From Polaribacter marinaquae (GTDB lineage Bacteria > Bacteroidota > Bacteroidia > Flavobacteriales > Flavobacteriaceae): a stretch of 64,000 bases of DNA. Made by a program: the position numbers and the translations under genes. How positions within the stretch are numbered: position 1 is the stretch's first letter; each line of letters begins with the position of its first letter. Shown piece by piece: positions 32,115 through 40,438 of the stretch. The notes under the pieces were generated by a model, which was not told where the DNA came from, ran no database searches, and saw nothing but the letters and a program-made list of their open reading frames with translations. The DNA is taken from the NCBI RefSeq assembly GCF_038019025.1, contig NZ_CP150496.1, positions 1,752,001-1,816,000 on the forward strand, in the 5' to 3' direction.

Positions 32115-34313
32115 TTAAAACCAAAAACCTAGATTAAACAACCATTGCCCGTCTGTATGATCTGGTGTCCAACTATATTTTATTTCGATAGGCCCTAAAA
32201 AAGAATCGTAACTATAACCAACGGCATAACCAGATTTGATATTTTTAAATAAATCTAGATCTTCAAAAACATTATCCTCTAATCTAGCATAATTGGCTAT
32301 CAAAGAAAAGTAATGAGAATCGCCTACCTTGTATCTAAAATCGAATTGAGATTTTATAAAAGAGTTATTAGATAAATCTGCCAATTCATATCCATATAAA
32401 GACACAAAAGTATTTATGTAATTTTGATTGTAACCACCTAGGTAAAAATCAAAAATATTAGAATTAGGATTCCCAATAGTAAAACCAGCTTCATTAGTAT
32501 TTTGAAAAGTTAATTTATCAAAAAAAGTTGTTGTAAAACCAACAGTTCCTTTTGCTTGCGAAAACATCTTAAAGTCGTTATTATAATCTGTTGATGCGAT
32601 GTACCATTTAAAATTTAAATCAGCAAAATACCCCTTGGTTACAAAGTATTTTTTATCATATGTGTCTAGTTTTATATATCCGAAGGCATTAAAGTAATTA
32701 CTTCTATCAATAATAGTTTCTGGTGTATCATTAGTAGATAATGTTTCTGTTGATGCTTTTAACCATTTATGTTCTGCACCTACACCTAAAGCAAATTTTC
32801 TATTAAATGTAGTCTGAAAAAAGGCTTGATTGGTAATATCTGTATAACTTAAATTGATACTACTTACGTTGGGTAAATCTGATACTTGATTATATTTCGA
32901 ATTACTTCTAAAGTGATTGTAACGAGATCTAAACCCATAACTTATATAAAAACCATTATCTACAAAATAATTTAAATTGTATCTTAAATTATCACCTAAA
33001 ATCATGTCTAAAGAAAACAAATCGTTTTTTTTAAGTAAATGTTTCTGGTTATAACTAGCCAAAACACTCGACTTATATAACAAGTCGTAATGTACACCTA
33101 ACTTTAAGTTTGCATTTTCGTTAGATTCTTTTAACTTAAAGTCTAACAAATAACTTCCGTCTACTTTTTTAATTAAATTATATTCTATTCGGTTATAATT
33201 TCTTGTTGCAGAAAGCAAATAAATCTTCTTTGTAATGTCGTTTCTAGATAAACTATCTCCATTTTTTATATTTAGTTTTCCCAAAACAAATGCTCTGGTA
33301 TAATAAGAAGCTCCATCAATTCCAATATCAGAAATTAATAACTTTTCTGTGCTAAATTCTAAGTTTTTTCTTTTCTTTTTTGTTTGTTGTTTGGCCGCAA
33401 TTTCATCAAAAACCTTTGCATATTTAGATGCTTCGATAACACCTTTTTTTAAAATTTCTTCTTTTTTATCAAAATCTACAACTGTATAATTATAAATTTC
33501 TGGATGAATATAAACATCTAACTTTTTTACCTCTTCATCAGATTTACTATACATTTTATAGCTCATAATCTGGTTTAATAAAGCAACAACAGAGTTTATT
33601 TTATCTTTCTGAAATAGTTTGCCTTCTACATCTACGCCAATCACAATATCCATTCCTTTTTGCTTTAAAATACTCACAGGAAAATTATTTGCAATACCAC
33701 CATCAATTAACAGCTTATCATAAATCTCTACAGGATTTAAAAGTGAAGGAAAAGAACCACTTGCTCTTAAAGCTAATGGTAAAGAGCCTTTTTCTAAAAT
33801 TACTGGCGATCCGTTTTCTACATCTGTTGCAATACAAAAAAACGGAATTGAAAGTTTAGAGAAATCTTGATTGCCATCTACAGAATCGAAAAGTTCTAAC
33901 AATAAGTTTAATACATTTTGTCCTTTAGAAATTGCTCTTGGCAAACCTATTTTACCTTTGTTAACCGGCAGCGTAACTACAGATTTTTCACCATATTCTT
34001 TCTCGAAAAAGGTTTCTGAACTTCTAGGTAATCGGTCTCTTAACAGCGTTAAGAAATCTGTTTTTAGAATAATTTCTTCTATTTGATTTGCAGAATAACC
34101 AGCGGCATACAAACCACCAACAATTGCGCCCATACTTGTACCGCCAACATAATCTATTTGTATGCCAGCTTTATCAATTGCTTTTAAAACGCCAATATGA
34201 GCAAAACCTTTGGCACCTCCTCCGCTTAAAACCAATCCTACTTTTGGTTGTTTACTTTGCGTATAAATACTTAAGGTGATAAGAGAAACAAAAAAAAGTA
34301 GTTTTATTTTCAT
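32115..34313 (-). CDS. Patatin-like phospholipase fused to an Omp85-type barrel
   Basis: The 732-residue protein resembles the PlpD type of type V secretion, in which an N-terminal patatin lipase is attached to a POTRA plus outer-membrane barrel. A signal peptide (about 1-20) is followed by the oxyanion loop LVLSGGGAKGFAHIGVL, the nucleophile elbow GTSMG (Ser60) and DGGIANNFP with the catalytic Asp. A single POTRA-like region (about 320-400) precedes the 16-strand barrel, which ends in an aromatic C-terminus (LFNLGFWF). Bacteroidetes forms keep the lipase and barrel together. It is separated from uvrC by only 2 bp, so the two are cotranscribed. Confidence 0.92.
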   Translation of the reverse strand: MKIKLLFFVSLITLSIYTQSKQPKVGLVLSGGGAKGFAHIGVLKAIDKAGIQIDYVGGTSMGAIVGGLYAAGYSANQIEEIILKTDFLTLLRDRLPRSSETFFEKEYGEKSVVTLPVNKGKIGLPRAISKGQNVLNLLLELFDSVDGNQDFSKLSIPFFCIATDVENGSPVILEKGSLPLALRASGSFPSLLNPVEIYDKLLIDGGIANNFPVSILKQKGMDIVIGVDVEGKLFQKDKINSVVALLNQIMSYKMYSKSDEEVKKLDVYIHPEIYNYTVVDFDKKEEILKKGVIEASKYAKVFDEIAAKQQTKKKRKNLEFSTEKLLISDIGIDGASYYTRAFVLGKLNIKNGDSLSRNDITKKIYLLSATRNYNRIEYNLIKKVDGSYLLDFKLKESNENANLKLGVHYDLLYKSSVLASYNQKHLLKKNDLFSLDMILGDNLRYNLNYFVDNGFYISYGFRSRYNHFRSNSKYNQVSDLPNVSSINLSYTDITNQAFFQTTFNRKFALGVGAEHKWLKASTETLSTNDTPETIIDRSNYFNAFGYIKLDTYDKKYFVTKGYFADLNFKWYIASTDYNNDFKMFSQAKGTVGFTTTFFDKLTFQNTNEAGFTIGNPNSNIFDFYLGGYNQNYINTFVSLYGYELADLSNNSFIKSQFDFRYKVGDSHYFSLIANYARLEDNVFEDLDLFKNIKSGYAVGYSYDSFLGPIEIKYSWTPDHTDGQWLFNLGFWF

Positions 34314-34315
34314 GA

Positions 34316-36109
34316 TTATTGTTTGTGATAATAATTGTAGACTTTTAAAGCTCTAGAATTACCAATTGTAGCTTTTAAATCTTCTAGAGAAGCATCTTTT
34401 ACACGTTTTGCCGATTTAAATTTACGCAATAATGTAGTAATTGTTTGTTTACCAATATCCGGAATTTGTTCTAACTCAGATTTTATAGCACTTTTACTTC
34501 GTTTATTTCTGTGAAATGTTATTCCGAATCTGTGCGCCTCATTTCTTAAATACTGCGTAATCTTTAAGGTTTCAGATTTTTTATCTAAATATAATGGTAT
34601 TGGATCATCTGGATAATAAATTTCTTCTAATCTTTTAGCGATACCTATTATGGCAATTTTACCACGCAAACCTAAAACCTCTAAACTTTTTAATGCTGAT
34701 GAAAGTTGTCCTTTACCACCATCTACAATAATTAATTGTGGTAACGGTTTGTCTTCTTCTAGCAAACGTTTGTACCTTCTAAAAACAACTTCTTCCATAG
34801 AACCAAAATCGTCTGGCCCAACAACAGTTTTTATATTGTAATGTCTGTATTCTTTTTTACTTGGTTTACCATCTCTAAAAACAACACACGCAGCAACTGG
34901 GTTTGTACCTTGTATATTCGAATTATCGAAACATTCTATATGACGAGGCTCTACAGAAAGGCGTAAATCTTTTTTCATTTGCGCCATTATTCTTTTTGTA
35001 TGCCTTTCTGGATCTACAATCTGAACCTGTTTAAATTGCTCTTGTCTATAATATTTTGCATTTCTTTGAGACAGCTCTACAATACGTTTTTTATCGCCTA
35101 ATTTAGGAATTGTAACTTTCAAATTTTCGCCTAAATCTACTTTAAAAGGCACATAAATTTCTGGTGATTGCGATTCGAAACGTTGTCTAATTTCTACAAT
35201 AAATAATTCTAATAATTCTTTATCTGTTTCGTCTAACTTCTTTTTAATTTCTGTGGTATGTGACTGTATAATCGATCCGTTAGAAATTTTTAAAAAATTA
35301 GCATAACCATGGGTTTCATCAGAAATAATAGAAAATACATCTACATTATTTATCGACGGATTTATAATAGTACTTTTAGATTGATAATTGCTAAGTAAGT
35401 CTAATTTTTCTTTAATTTTTTGCGCCTCTTCAAACTCCATGTTTTCAGCAAAATTTAACATCATTCTATTAAATTTCTCTAGGCTTTCTTTAAAATTACC
35501 TTTTATTATGTTTCGAATTTCTTTTATAGACTCGTTATAATTTGTTTCGGTTTGCAAAGCTTCACAAGGGCCTTTACAGTTTTTTAAATGATATTCTAAA
35601 CAAACCTTATATTTGCCTTCATTTATATTCTGATGACTTAAATCGTAATTACATGTTCTTAAAGGATATAATTCTTTTATTAAGTCTAATAAAACTCTTA
35701 CTGTTCTTATAGAGGTGTATGGCCCGTAATATTCAGACCCGTCTTTTATAACTCTACGTGTCATAAAAACTCTAGGAAAACGCTCTTTTTTTATACACAA
35801 CCAAGGGTAACTTTTATCATCCTTTAGTAAAACATTATAGCGAGGTTTATATTTTTTTATCAGATTGTTTTCTAATAATAAAGCATCTGTTTCTGTATTT
35901 ACAACAATGTGTTTTATACGAACAATCTTTTTTACTAGAACTCTTGTTTTACCGCTATCGTGGTTTTTATTAAAGTAAGAAGCAACTCTTTTTTTTAGGT
36001 TTTTAGCTTTACCAACATAAATAATTACATCATTTTTATCAAAATATTGATAAACACCAGGTTCTTTTGGTAAGGTTTTTATTTGAAGCTCTAAAGAAGG
36101 TATAGACAT
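34316..36109 (-). CDS. uvrC: Excinuclease ABC subunit C (UvrC)
   Basis: UvrC makes both incisions around a DNA lesion in nucleotide-excision repair after UvrA/UvrB damage recognition. It is 597 residues, a normal length. The GIY-YIG nuclease for the 3' cut is at about 12-95 (PGVYQYFDKNDVIIYVGKAK). A UVR helix pair binding UvrB is near 200-235 (FEEAQKIKEKLDLL). The C-terminal RNase H-like nuclease for the 5' cut contains HIECFDNSNIQGT and LIIVDGGKGQLSSA. Tandem helix-hairpin-helix motifs end the protein (LEQIPDIGKQTITTLLRKFK). Confidence 0.97.
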   Translation of the reverse strand: MSIPSLELQIKTLPKEPGVYQYFDKNDVIIYVGKAKNLKKRVASYFNKNHDSGKTRVLVKKIVRIKHIVVNTETDALLLENNLIKKYKPRYNVLLKDDKSYPWLCIKKERFPRVFMTRRVIKDGSEYYGPYTSIRTVRVLLDLIKELYPLRTCNYDLSHQNINEGKYKVCLEYHLKNCKGPCEALQTETNYNESIKEIRNIIKGNFKESLEKFNRMMLNFAENMEFEEAQKIKEKLDLLSNYQSKSTIINPSINNVDVFSIISDETHGYANFLKISNGSIIQSHTTEIKKKLDETDKELLELFIVEIRQRFESQSPEIYVPFKVDLGENLKVTIPKLGDKKRIVELSQRNAKYYRQEQFKQVQIVDPERHTKRIMAQMKKDLRLSVEPRHIECFDNSNIQGTNPVAACVVFRDGKPSKKEYRHYNIKTVVGPDDFGSMEEVVFRRYKRLLEEDKPLPQLIIVDGGKGQLSSALKSLEVLGLRGKIAIIGIAKRLEEIYYPDDPIPLYLDKKSETLKITQYLRNEAHRFGITFHRNKRSKSAIKSELEQIPDIGKQTITTLLRKFKSAKRVKDASLEDLKATIGNSRALKVYNYYHKQ

Positions 36110-36175
36110 AGCACGAAAATACCAATTTTTAGTACATATTTAAGAATGTATTACTAGATTATTTTTTAACACTTA

Positions 36176-36193
36176 ACAAGTATAAACACCTAA
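36176..36193. promoter_or_regulatory. Copy 1 of a shared near-palindrome
   Basis: ACAAGTAT-AA-ACACCTAA. The left half is identical to copies 2 and 3, and the right half differs at three of eight bases. It lies about 117 bp before the gene at 36293, in the uvrC divergent gap. The rest of that 183-bp gap is AT-rich without other clear features. Confidence 0.45.
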
Positions 36194-36292
36194 TTTTTAG
36201 TAATTAGTTAATAGTTAACACACAAGTTTACATTATTTTACATATTTTTATTGCCTAACCAAACTTAATATTAACACTTAAATTAACTACAA

Positions 36293-36691
36293 ATGTCAAC
36301 GAAACCAAACGACATACCAAAACCAAACCCAAGAAACACTATTAGTTTAAAAATTGCAAAAGACTGGGCTAAAAGATGGCGTAAACTAGAAAGCAGCTAC
36401 AACAATTATAATGATTGTAGAGCATTTAACATTCCTTTAAAAGATTTACAAGAAGTTATAGATGAAGGCGCAGCAAGCGTTAGAGCATACATTGGCGTAG
36501 AAAAAACAATGGTTGATGGAGAAAAAGTATACATCGAAAAATTAATGATGGTTGGTGTAGACAAAAATGGAAAAGATATGATTTCTTCTAAAGACGGACT
36601 TACTTTAGATGATGAAGGTGGAAATATTTATGACTTCTCTGAACCTTGCCCAAATGTTTGTGATGAAGAAAGTCCTTTAAATGGAGGTTGA
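36293..36691 (+). CDS. Uncharacterised 132-residue soluble protein
   Basis: I do not recognise a family. The protein is soluble, without a signal peptide. It begins MSTKPNDIPKPNPRNTISLK and contains a Trp/Arg-rich helix (KDWAKRWRKLESSYNNYND). Next come FNIPLKDLQEVIDEGAASVR, a charged beta-rich middle (YIGVEKTMVDGEKVYIEKLM) and an acidic tail with two Cys near the end (EPCPNVCDEES). It overlaps the next gene, a membrane protein, by 11 bp, so the two are cotranslated. A shared 18-bp near-palindrome lies upstream. The neighbourhood (two membrane paralogs, a two-component system) suggests signalling, but that is inference. Confidence 0.75.
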   Translation: MSTKPNDIPKPNPRNTISLKIAKDWAKRWRKLESSYNNYNDCRAFNIPLKDLQEVIDEGAASVRAYIGVEKTMVDGEKVYIEKLMMVGVDKNGKDMISSKDGLTLDDEGGNIYDFSEPCPNVCDEESPLNGG

Positions 36692-37334
36692 TAAATTTAT
36701 TACAGAGCTAGGTATTTATATTTTATTACTTAACACTGTATTATTTATAACTAGTTATAACAAGAAATACAAAGCACTAAAATACTTTATTATGTATTTG
36801 GTGCTTTGTTGCGTTATTCAAAAAATATCAAGTGATATTAGCGCAAAAGGTGATAATAATTTATACTTAAGCCATTATTTTTTTACTGGGCAATTTATTT
36901 TTCTAAGTCTTTTTTTTTCAAAAATACTTGAGTTTAAAAAAGTAGCTAAATTTATTTTAGGCTTTACTATTGCTCTTACGGTTATTATTATAACATATTT
37001 TTATTTACACGAAGAAGCTTATCGAAAATGGAGTGAATTCGAAATTGTTTTAACCTCAACACCTCTTCTAGTATATAGTTTTCTGTATTTTTTAAAAAAG
37101 ATAGAAGTAAGTACAAGTAAAAGGTTTATCTATTTTAATTCTGGCTTCTTTGTTTATACACTTTGTAGTACACTTATTTTTTTGTTAGGTAACCTTGGTA
37201 CTAAACACATTAAATCATATGTTTGGGATATTAATCAACTGCTGTATTTATTTTTTCAAATGGCAGTTTTAATAGAATGGATTAAAAACTTTAGAAAACA
37301 ATTTTTATTTCGTTTCAATAAGAATAAAATCTAA
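36681..37334 (+). CDS. Multi-pass membrane protein, first of a paralog pair
   Basis: The 217-residue protein has about seven hydrophobic helices with short loops and an N-terminus just outside the first helix (MEVDKFITELGIYILLLNTV). A conserved block FIYFNSGFFVYTLCSTLIFL near residue 155 recurs almost unchanged in the next gene. A late VLIEWIKNFRK segment is also shared with its paralog (VVEWNKIFRK). There is no nucleotide-binding or catalytic motif. Such paired 6-7-helix proteins next to histidine kinases may act as membrane sensors, which is inference. The start lies inside the preceding gene. The paralog begins 30 bp after its stop. Confidence 0.78.
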   Translation: MEVDKFITELGIYILLLNTVLFITSYNKKYKALKYFIMYLVLCCVIQKISSDISAKGDNNLYLSHYFFTGQFIFLSLFFSKILEFKKVAKFILGFTIALTVIIITYFYLHEEAYRKWSEFEIVLTSTPLLVYSFLYFLKKIEVSTSKRFIYFNSGFFVYTLCSTLIFLLGNLGTKHIKSYVWDINQLLYLFFQMAVLIEWIKNFRKQFLFRFNKNKI

Positions 37335-37364
37335 TCGCAGCATTTTACAATCTTAACAATTTAT

Positions 37365-38015
37365 ATGGATTCAATTTTTATAGTAAGAAAAAGCCTCATT
37401 TACTTAGGTTACGTTGTTTTATTTATAAATGTTATTCTGTATAGTATAACGTATAAGCAAAAATCTATTGCCTATAAATATTTGTATTTCTTTTTACTGT
37501 TAAGTTTAATCATTCAAATTATTAGTTCTTATTTAGCTTTTAAAAAAATTAATAATTTATTTTTCTTTCATGTATTTACCATTGGTCAATATATTTTAAT
37601 GAGTTTGTTTTTTAGTACAGTTTTAACCAATCAAGTAATAAAAACAATCTTAAAATATAGCTGTGTAATTTTACCAATAACACTTATTGTAGTTTTTTGC
37701 TTTAAACCTGATTTGCTATTTCGGTTTAATAGTATAGAAATTCTTGTATTTTCAATTCCTTTAATCATTTCTAGTTTTGTTTTTTTTATCGAAAAAATTG
37801 ATTCTAAAAACAAAAAGTACATCTACTTTAATTCAGGTTTTTTCTTATACCTAATTTGTAGTACCTTATTGTTTTCTGCAGGTAATATTCAAACGACAAC
37901 CACACGTTTATTGTGGTTATTAAACTCTTTTATTTACTTATGTTATCAAGTTTTGATTGTAGTAGAATGGAATAAAATTTTTAGAAAAAACAAAAAACTA
38001 GAGCAACAAGTATAA
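37365..38015 (+). CDS. Multi-pass membrane protein, second of a paralog pair
   Basis: The 216-residue protein has about seven hydrophobic helices and arose with its neighbour by tandem duplication. YIYFNSGFFLYLICSTLLFS matches the neighbour's block, and the IVVEWNKIFRKNKK end matches too. Identity elsewhere is low, so the duplication is old. It ends in basic residues, which should be cytoplasmic. Its stop codon lies within the second copy of the shared near-palindrome (38006-38023). The histidine kinase gene begins 100 bp further on, so these membrane proteins may feed the kinase, which has only one membrane helix of its own. Confidence 0.78.
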   Translation: MDSIFIVRKSLIYLGYVVLFINVILYSITYKQKSIAYKYLYFFLLLSLIIQIISSYLAFKKINNLFFFHVFTIGQYILMSLFFSTVLTNQVIKTILKYSCVILPITLIVVFCFKPDLLFRFNSIEILVFSIPLIISSFVFFIEKIDSKNKKYIYFNSGFFLYLICSTLLFSAGNIQTTTTRLLWLLNSFIYLCYQVLIVVEWNKIFRKNKKLEQQV

Positions 38016-38023
38016 ATACCTGT
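38006..38023. promoter_or_regulatory. Copy 2 of a shared near-palindrome
   Basis: ACAAGTAT-AA-ATACCTGT is an 8-2-8 inverted repeat with one mismatch. It overlaps the stop codon of the preceding gene and lies about 110 bp before the histidine kinase gene. A T run follows, so a weak terminator is an alternative reading. Confidence 0.5.
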
Positions 38024-38115
38024 TTTTTATCTTAGGTTTTTTATATCGCTAATTTTCAACTATTTTTAAATAAAAATTTTTCCTTAATTTCGTTTTTACT
38101 TTTCAAAAACCCCTT

Positions 38116-38907
38116 ATGGAAGAATTCTTTGCTAAAGAAGATCAAGTGATTGTTATTGTACTAATAGGTGTTTTATTACTCCTCTTAATGGGAGCTGCCC
38201 TACTTTTATTTTTCTTTTTCTCAAGAAAAAAAATAGTAGCAAAAGAGTTAGAGAAAAAAACTTTGCAAATAAACCATCAAAAAGAAATAATACAATCTAT
38301 AATAGTAACGCAAGAAGAAGAACGCAAAAGAATTGCACAAGATTTACATGACGATATTAGTTCTAAGCTAAATGTTATCAATTTAAACGCAAATCTTTTA
38401 AAAGACGGAGAATTAAGCCCAGAAGAATACTTATTTGTTAACGAAGGTATTTTAGATGTAACAGATAAAACTCTAGAAAGCGCTAGAAAAATTGCACACA
38501 ATCTTTTGCCTCCAATTTTGGCTCAGTTTGGTTTAAAAGACGCCATAGAAGAACTGGCAGACAGCTTTAATAATAGTAGAAAAATTAATATTGATTATAA
38601 AATTTTATATCCAAAGAAACATTTATCACCACAAAATGAATTGCATTTATTTAGAATTACCCAAGAGCTAATTAACAACTCTGTTAGACATGGTAAAGCT
38701 AGAAATTGTACCATCAAAATTAATTATAACAGTAACAAATTATATTTTGATTATGCAGATGACGGTATAGGTTTTAATTCTGAAAACATAGAAAATAAAA
38801 AAGGCCTCGGCATTAAAAATATAGAAAGTAGAGTGTCTTTATTAAATGGTCAATTTCAATTAAAAAGTAAACAAAACGAAGGTTTTAAGATTTTAATTAC
38901 AATATAA
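38116..38907 (+). CDS. Sensor histidine kinase (HisKA_3, NarX/LiaS-like)
   Basis: The 263-residue protein has one membrane helix (about 10-36) and almost no extracytoplasmic part, so it must sense within the membrane or through partners. The dimerisation and phosphoacceptor region reads EERKRIAQDLHDDISSKLNV with His78, the HisKA_3 pattern that partners NarL-type regulators. The ATPase domain has the N box (ELINNSVRHGKARN) and G box (DDGIGFNSENIENKKGLGI). It ends without a receiver. The response regulator gene follows 12 bp downstream. Two membrane protein genes precede it and could supply sensing, as in LiaF-LiaS-type systems; that comparison is inference. Confidence 0.92.
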   Translation: MEEFFAKEDQVIVIVLIGVLLLLLMGAALLLFFFFSRKKIVAKELEKKTLQINHQKEIIQSIIVTQEEERKRIAQDLHDDISSKLNVINLNANLLKDGELSPEEYLFVNEGILDVTDKTLESARKIAHNLLPPILAQFGLKDAIEELADSFNNSRKINIDYKILYPKKHLSPQNELHLFRITQELINNSVRHGKARNCTIKINYNSNKLYFDYADDGIGFNSENIENKKGLGIKNIESRVSLLNGQFQLKSKQNEGFKILITI

Positions 38908-38919
38908 TACCCTAAAGTT

Positions 38920-39600
38920 ATGAGTAAAATTAACATAGTAATAGCAGATGACGAAGAACTTTTTAGAAAAGGCATGCGTTTTCTATTAGAAAGAGAACCT
39001 AATTTTAATGTTGTTTCTGAAGCCGGTAATGGTGAAGAATTACTTAATTTTATTCATACAACAGAAGAGTTTCCTGATGTGATTTTAATGGATTTAAAAA
39101 TGCCAGAGATGAATGGTATAGAAGCTACCAAAGCCATACATAAATCGCATCCAAACATTAAAATTATAGCTTTAACAAGTTACGATGGTAAATCTTTTAT
39201 AACAAACATGATCGATGTTGGCGCATCTTCTTACTTGCTAAAAAACACCAATCCAAAAACTGTAATACATACCATAAACGAAGTTTTTAGTAAAGGATTT
39301 TTCTATGATGAAAAAGTACTTAAAATAATACACGAAAACATAATTTCTTCGAGTGGTAAACGTATTAAAAGCGATTTAGATAAAAACTTACTATCTAAAC
39401 GAGAATTAGAAGTTTTAGAACTTATTTGCGAGCAATTTACAACTGCAGAAATTGCAGAAAAACTTTTTATAAGTCCAAGAACTGTAGAAGGCCACAGAAA
39501 TAACTTATTACTAAAAACACAATCTAAAAACGTGGCTGGTTTGGTAATTTATGGTATTCAGAAAAAACTGATAGAAATTACTCCAGATTTTAATTTATAA
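38920..39600 (+). CDS. NarL/LuxR-family response regulator
   Basis: The 226-residue protein has a receiver domain (about 1-125) with acidic pocket residues Asp10/Asp11 (IVIADDEELFRKGMRFLLE), phosphoacceptor Asp58 (VILMDLKMPEMNGIEA) and Lys108 (SYLLKNTNP). After a linker, the LuxR-type helix-turn-helix (about 155-220) reads LSKRELEVLELICEQFTTAE and IAEKLFISPRTVEGHRNNLL. It is a DNA-binding regulator phosphorylated by the kinase encoded immediately upstream. Family members bind inverted repeats as dimers. The near-palindrome ACAAGTAT-AA-ATACCTGT occurs upstream of the kinase gene, of the gene at 39717 and, weakly, of the gene at 36293, and is a natural candidate target. Confidence 0.94.
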   Translation: MSKINIVIADDEELFRKGMRFLLEREPNFNVVSEAGNGEELLNFIHTTEEFPDVILMDLKMPEMNGIEATKAIHKSHPNIKIIALTSYDGKSFITNMIDVGASSYLLKNTNPKTVIHTINEVFSKGFFYDEKVLKIIHENIISSSGKRIKSDLDKNLLSKRELEVLELICEQFTTAEIAEKLFISPRTVEGHRNNLLLKTQSKNVAGLVIYGIQKKLIEITPDFNL

Positions 39601-39607
39601 TATAAAA

Positions 39608-39625
39608 ACAAGTATAAATACCTGT
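39608..39625. promoter_or_regulatory. Copy 3 of a shared near-palindrome
   Basis: ACAAGTAT-AA-ATACCTGT is identical to copy 2; the identity runs for 24 bases (39607-39630 versus 38005-38028). It lies 8 bp after the response regulator stop and about 110 bp before the tail-collar gene, some 55 bp upstream of a consensus -7 box. Confidence 0.5.
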
Positions 39626-39672
39626 TTTTTTACAAGAGTGCTTTCGCCCTTAATTAGAGCCACATTAATTAG

Positions 39673-39680
39673 TATGTTTG
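39673..39680 (+). promoter_or_regulatory. -7 promoter element of the tail-collar gene
   Basis: TATGTTTG exactly matches TAnnTTTG, 37 bp before the ATG at 39717. The near-palindrome at 39608-39625 would be at about -65, a common activator position. Confidence 0.55.
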
Positions 39681-39716
39681 TTATCAATATTTTAACCAAA
39701 CTAAAACTTTATTATT

Positions 39717-40319
39717 ATGGCAGCAATAGACCCATTATTAGGATCAATTAGTATGTTCGCAGGTAACTTCGCCCCAAGAGGTTGGGCACTATGCCAAGGA
39801 CAATTATTATCAATTGCACAAAACTCAGCTTTATTCTCAATTTTAGGAACCACTTATGGTGGAGACGGTAGAACAAGTTTTGCATTACCAGATTTACGTG
39901 GTAGAGCACCTGTTAGTTCTGGTAGAGGACCAGGACTGTCTGACAGAAGACTAGGATCTAGAAGCGGACAAGAAGTTCATACATTAACAACTCTTGAAAT
40001 GCCTTCTCATAATCATTTAACTAGTAATACTGCTGCGGATCAACATGTTCTTTTAAGTACTGCACCTGCCGTAAATGAAACTCCAGCAGCTGGAGATATA
40101 CCTGCTGCCCCACAATTTGGTAGTGGCTTAAACACTACTAAAGTAAAAGCTTTTGGCCCACCAACGAATGGAAACGTTGTAAATGGACAAACATTAAGCA
40201 ATAATGCTGGACTAACCGTTTTAAACAATGGAGGTAGCCAACCACACAATAACATGCAACCTTATTTAACCATTAATTATATTATTGCTTTACAAGGTGT
40301 TTTTCCTTCTAGAAGCTAA
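39717..40319 (+). CDS. Phage tail-collar domain protein (microcystin-dependent protein type)
   Basis: The 200-residue protein is an MdpB-like tail-collar protein. Signatures are the opening [40 protein letters not shown], the [19 protein letters not shown] motif and [12 protein letters not shown]. It ends with [20 protein letters not shown], the standard C-terminal block. The middle is Ala/Pro/Asn-rich. It has no signal peptide. No other phage genes are near, so this is a chromosomal host-use member of the family, whose function is not known. It follows the two-component genes and precedes a large secreted protein gene. A 13-mer-like CCAAACT leader and a clean -7 box precede it. Confidence 0.92.
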   Translation: MAAIDPLLGSISMFAGNFAPRGWALCQGQLLSIAQNSALFSILGTTYGGDGRTSFALPDLRGRAPVSSGRGPGLSDRRLGSRSGQEVHTLTTLEMPSHNHLTSNTAADQHVLLSTAPAVNETPAAGDIPAAPQFGSGLNTTKVKAFGPPTNGNVVNGQTLSNNAGLTVLNNGGSQPHNNMQPYLTINYIIALQGVFPSRS

Positions 40320-40438
40320 GAGTATTAAATTACAATAATCTAAAACTTTTGTGTAAAGTAAAATTTATACGAAAGTTTTACTATTTTTTTATTAACCACC
40401 TCTATATCAACATAAAAACCATAATTAAAAAGAATCCT

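Noticed and set aside
39717..40319. Prophage suggested by the tail-collar protein.
   Set aside because: No capsid, terminase, integrase or lysis genes are near. The flanks are a two-component system and a T9SS cargo, so it is a host member of the family.
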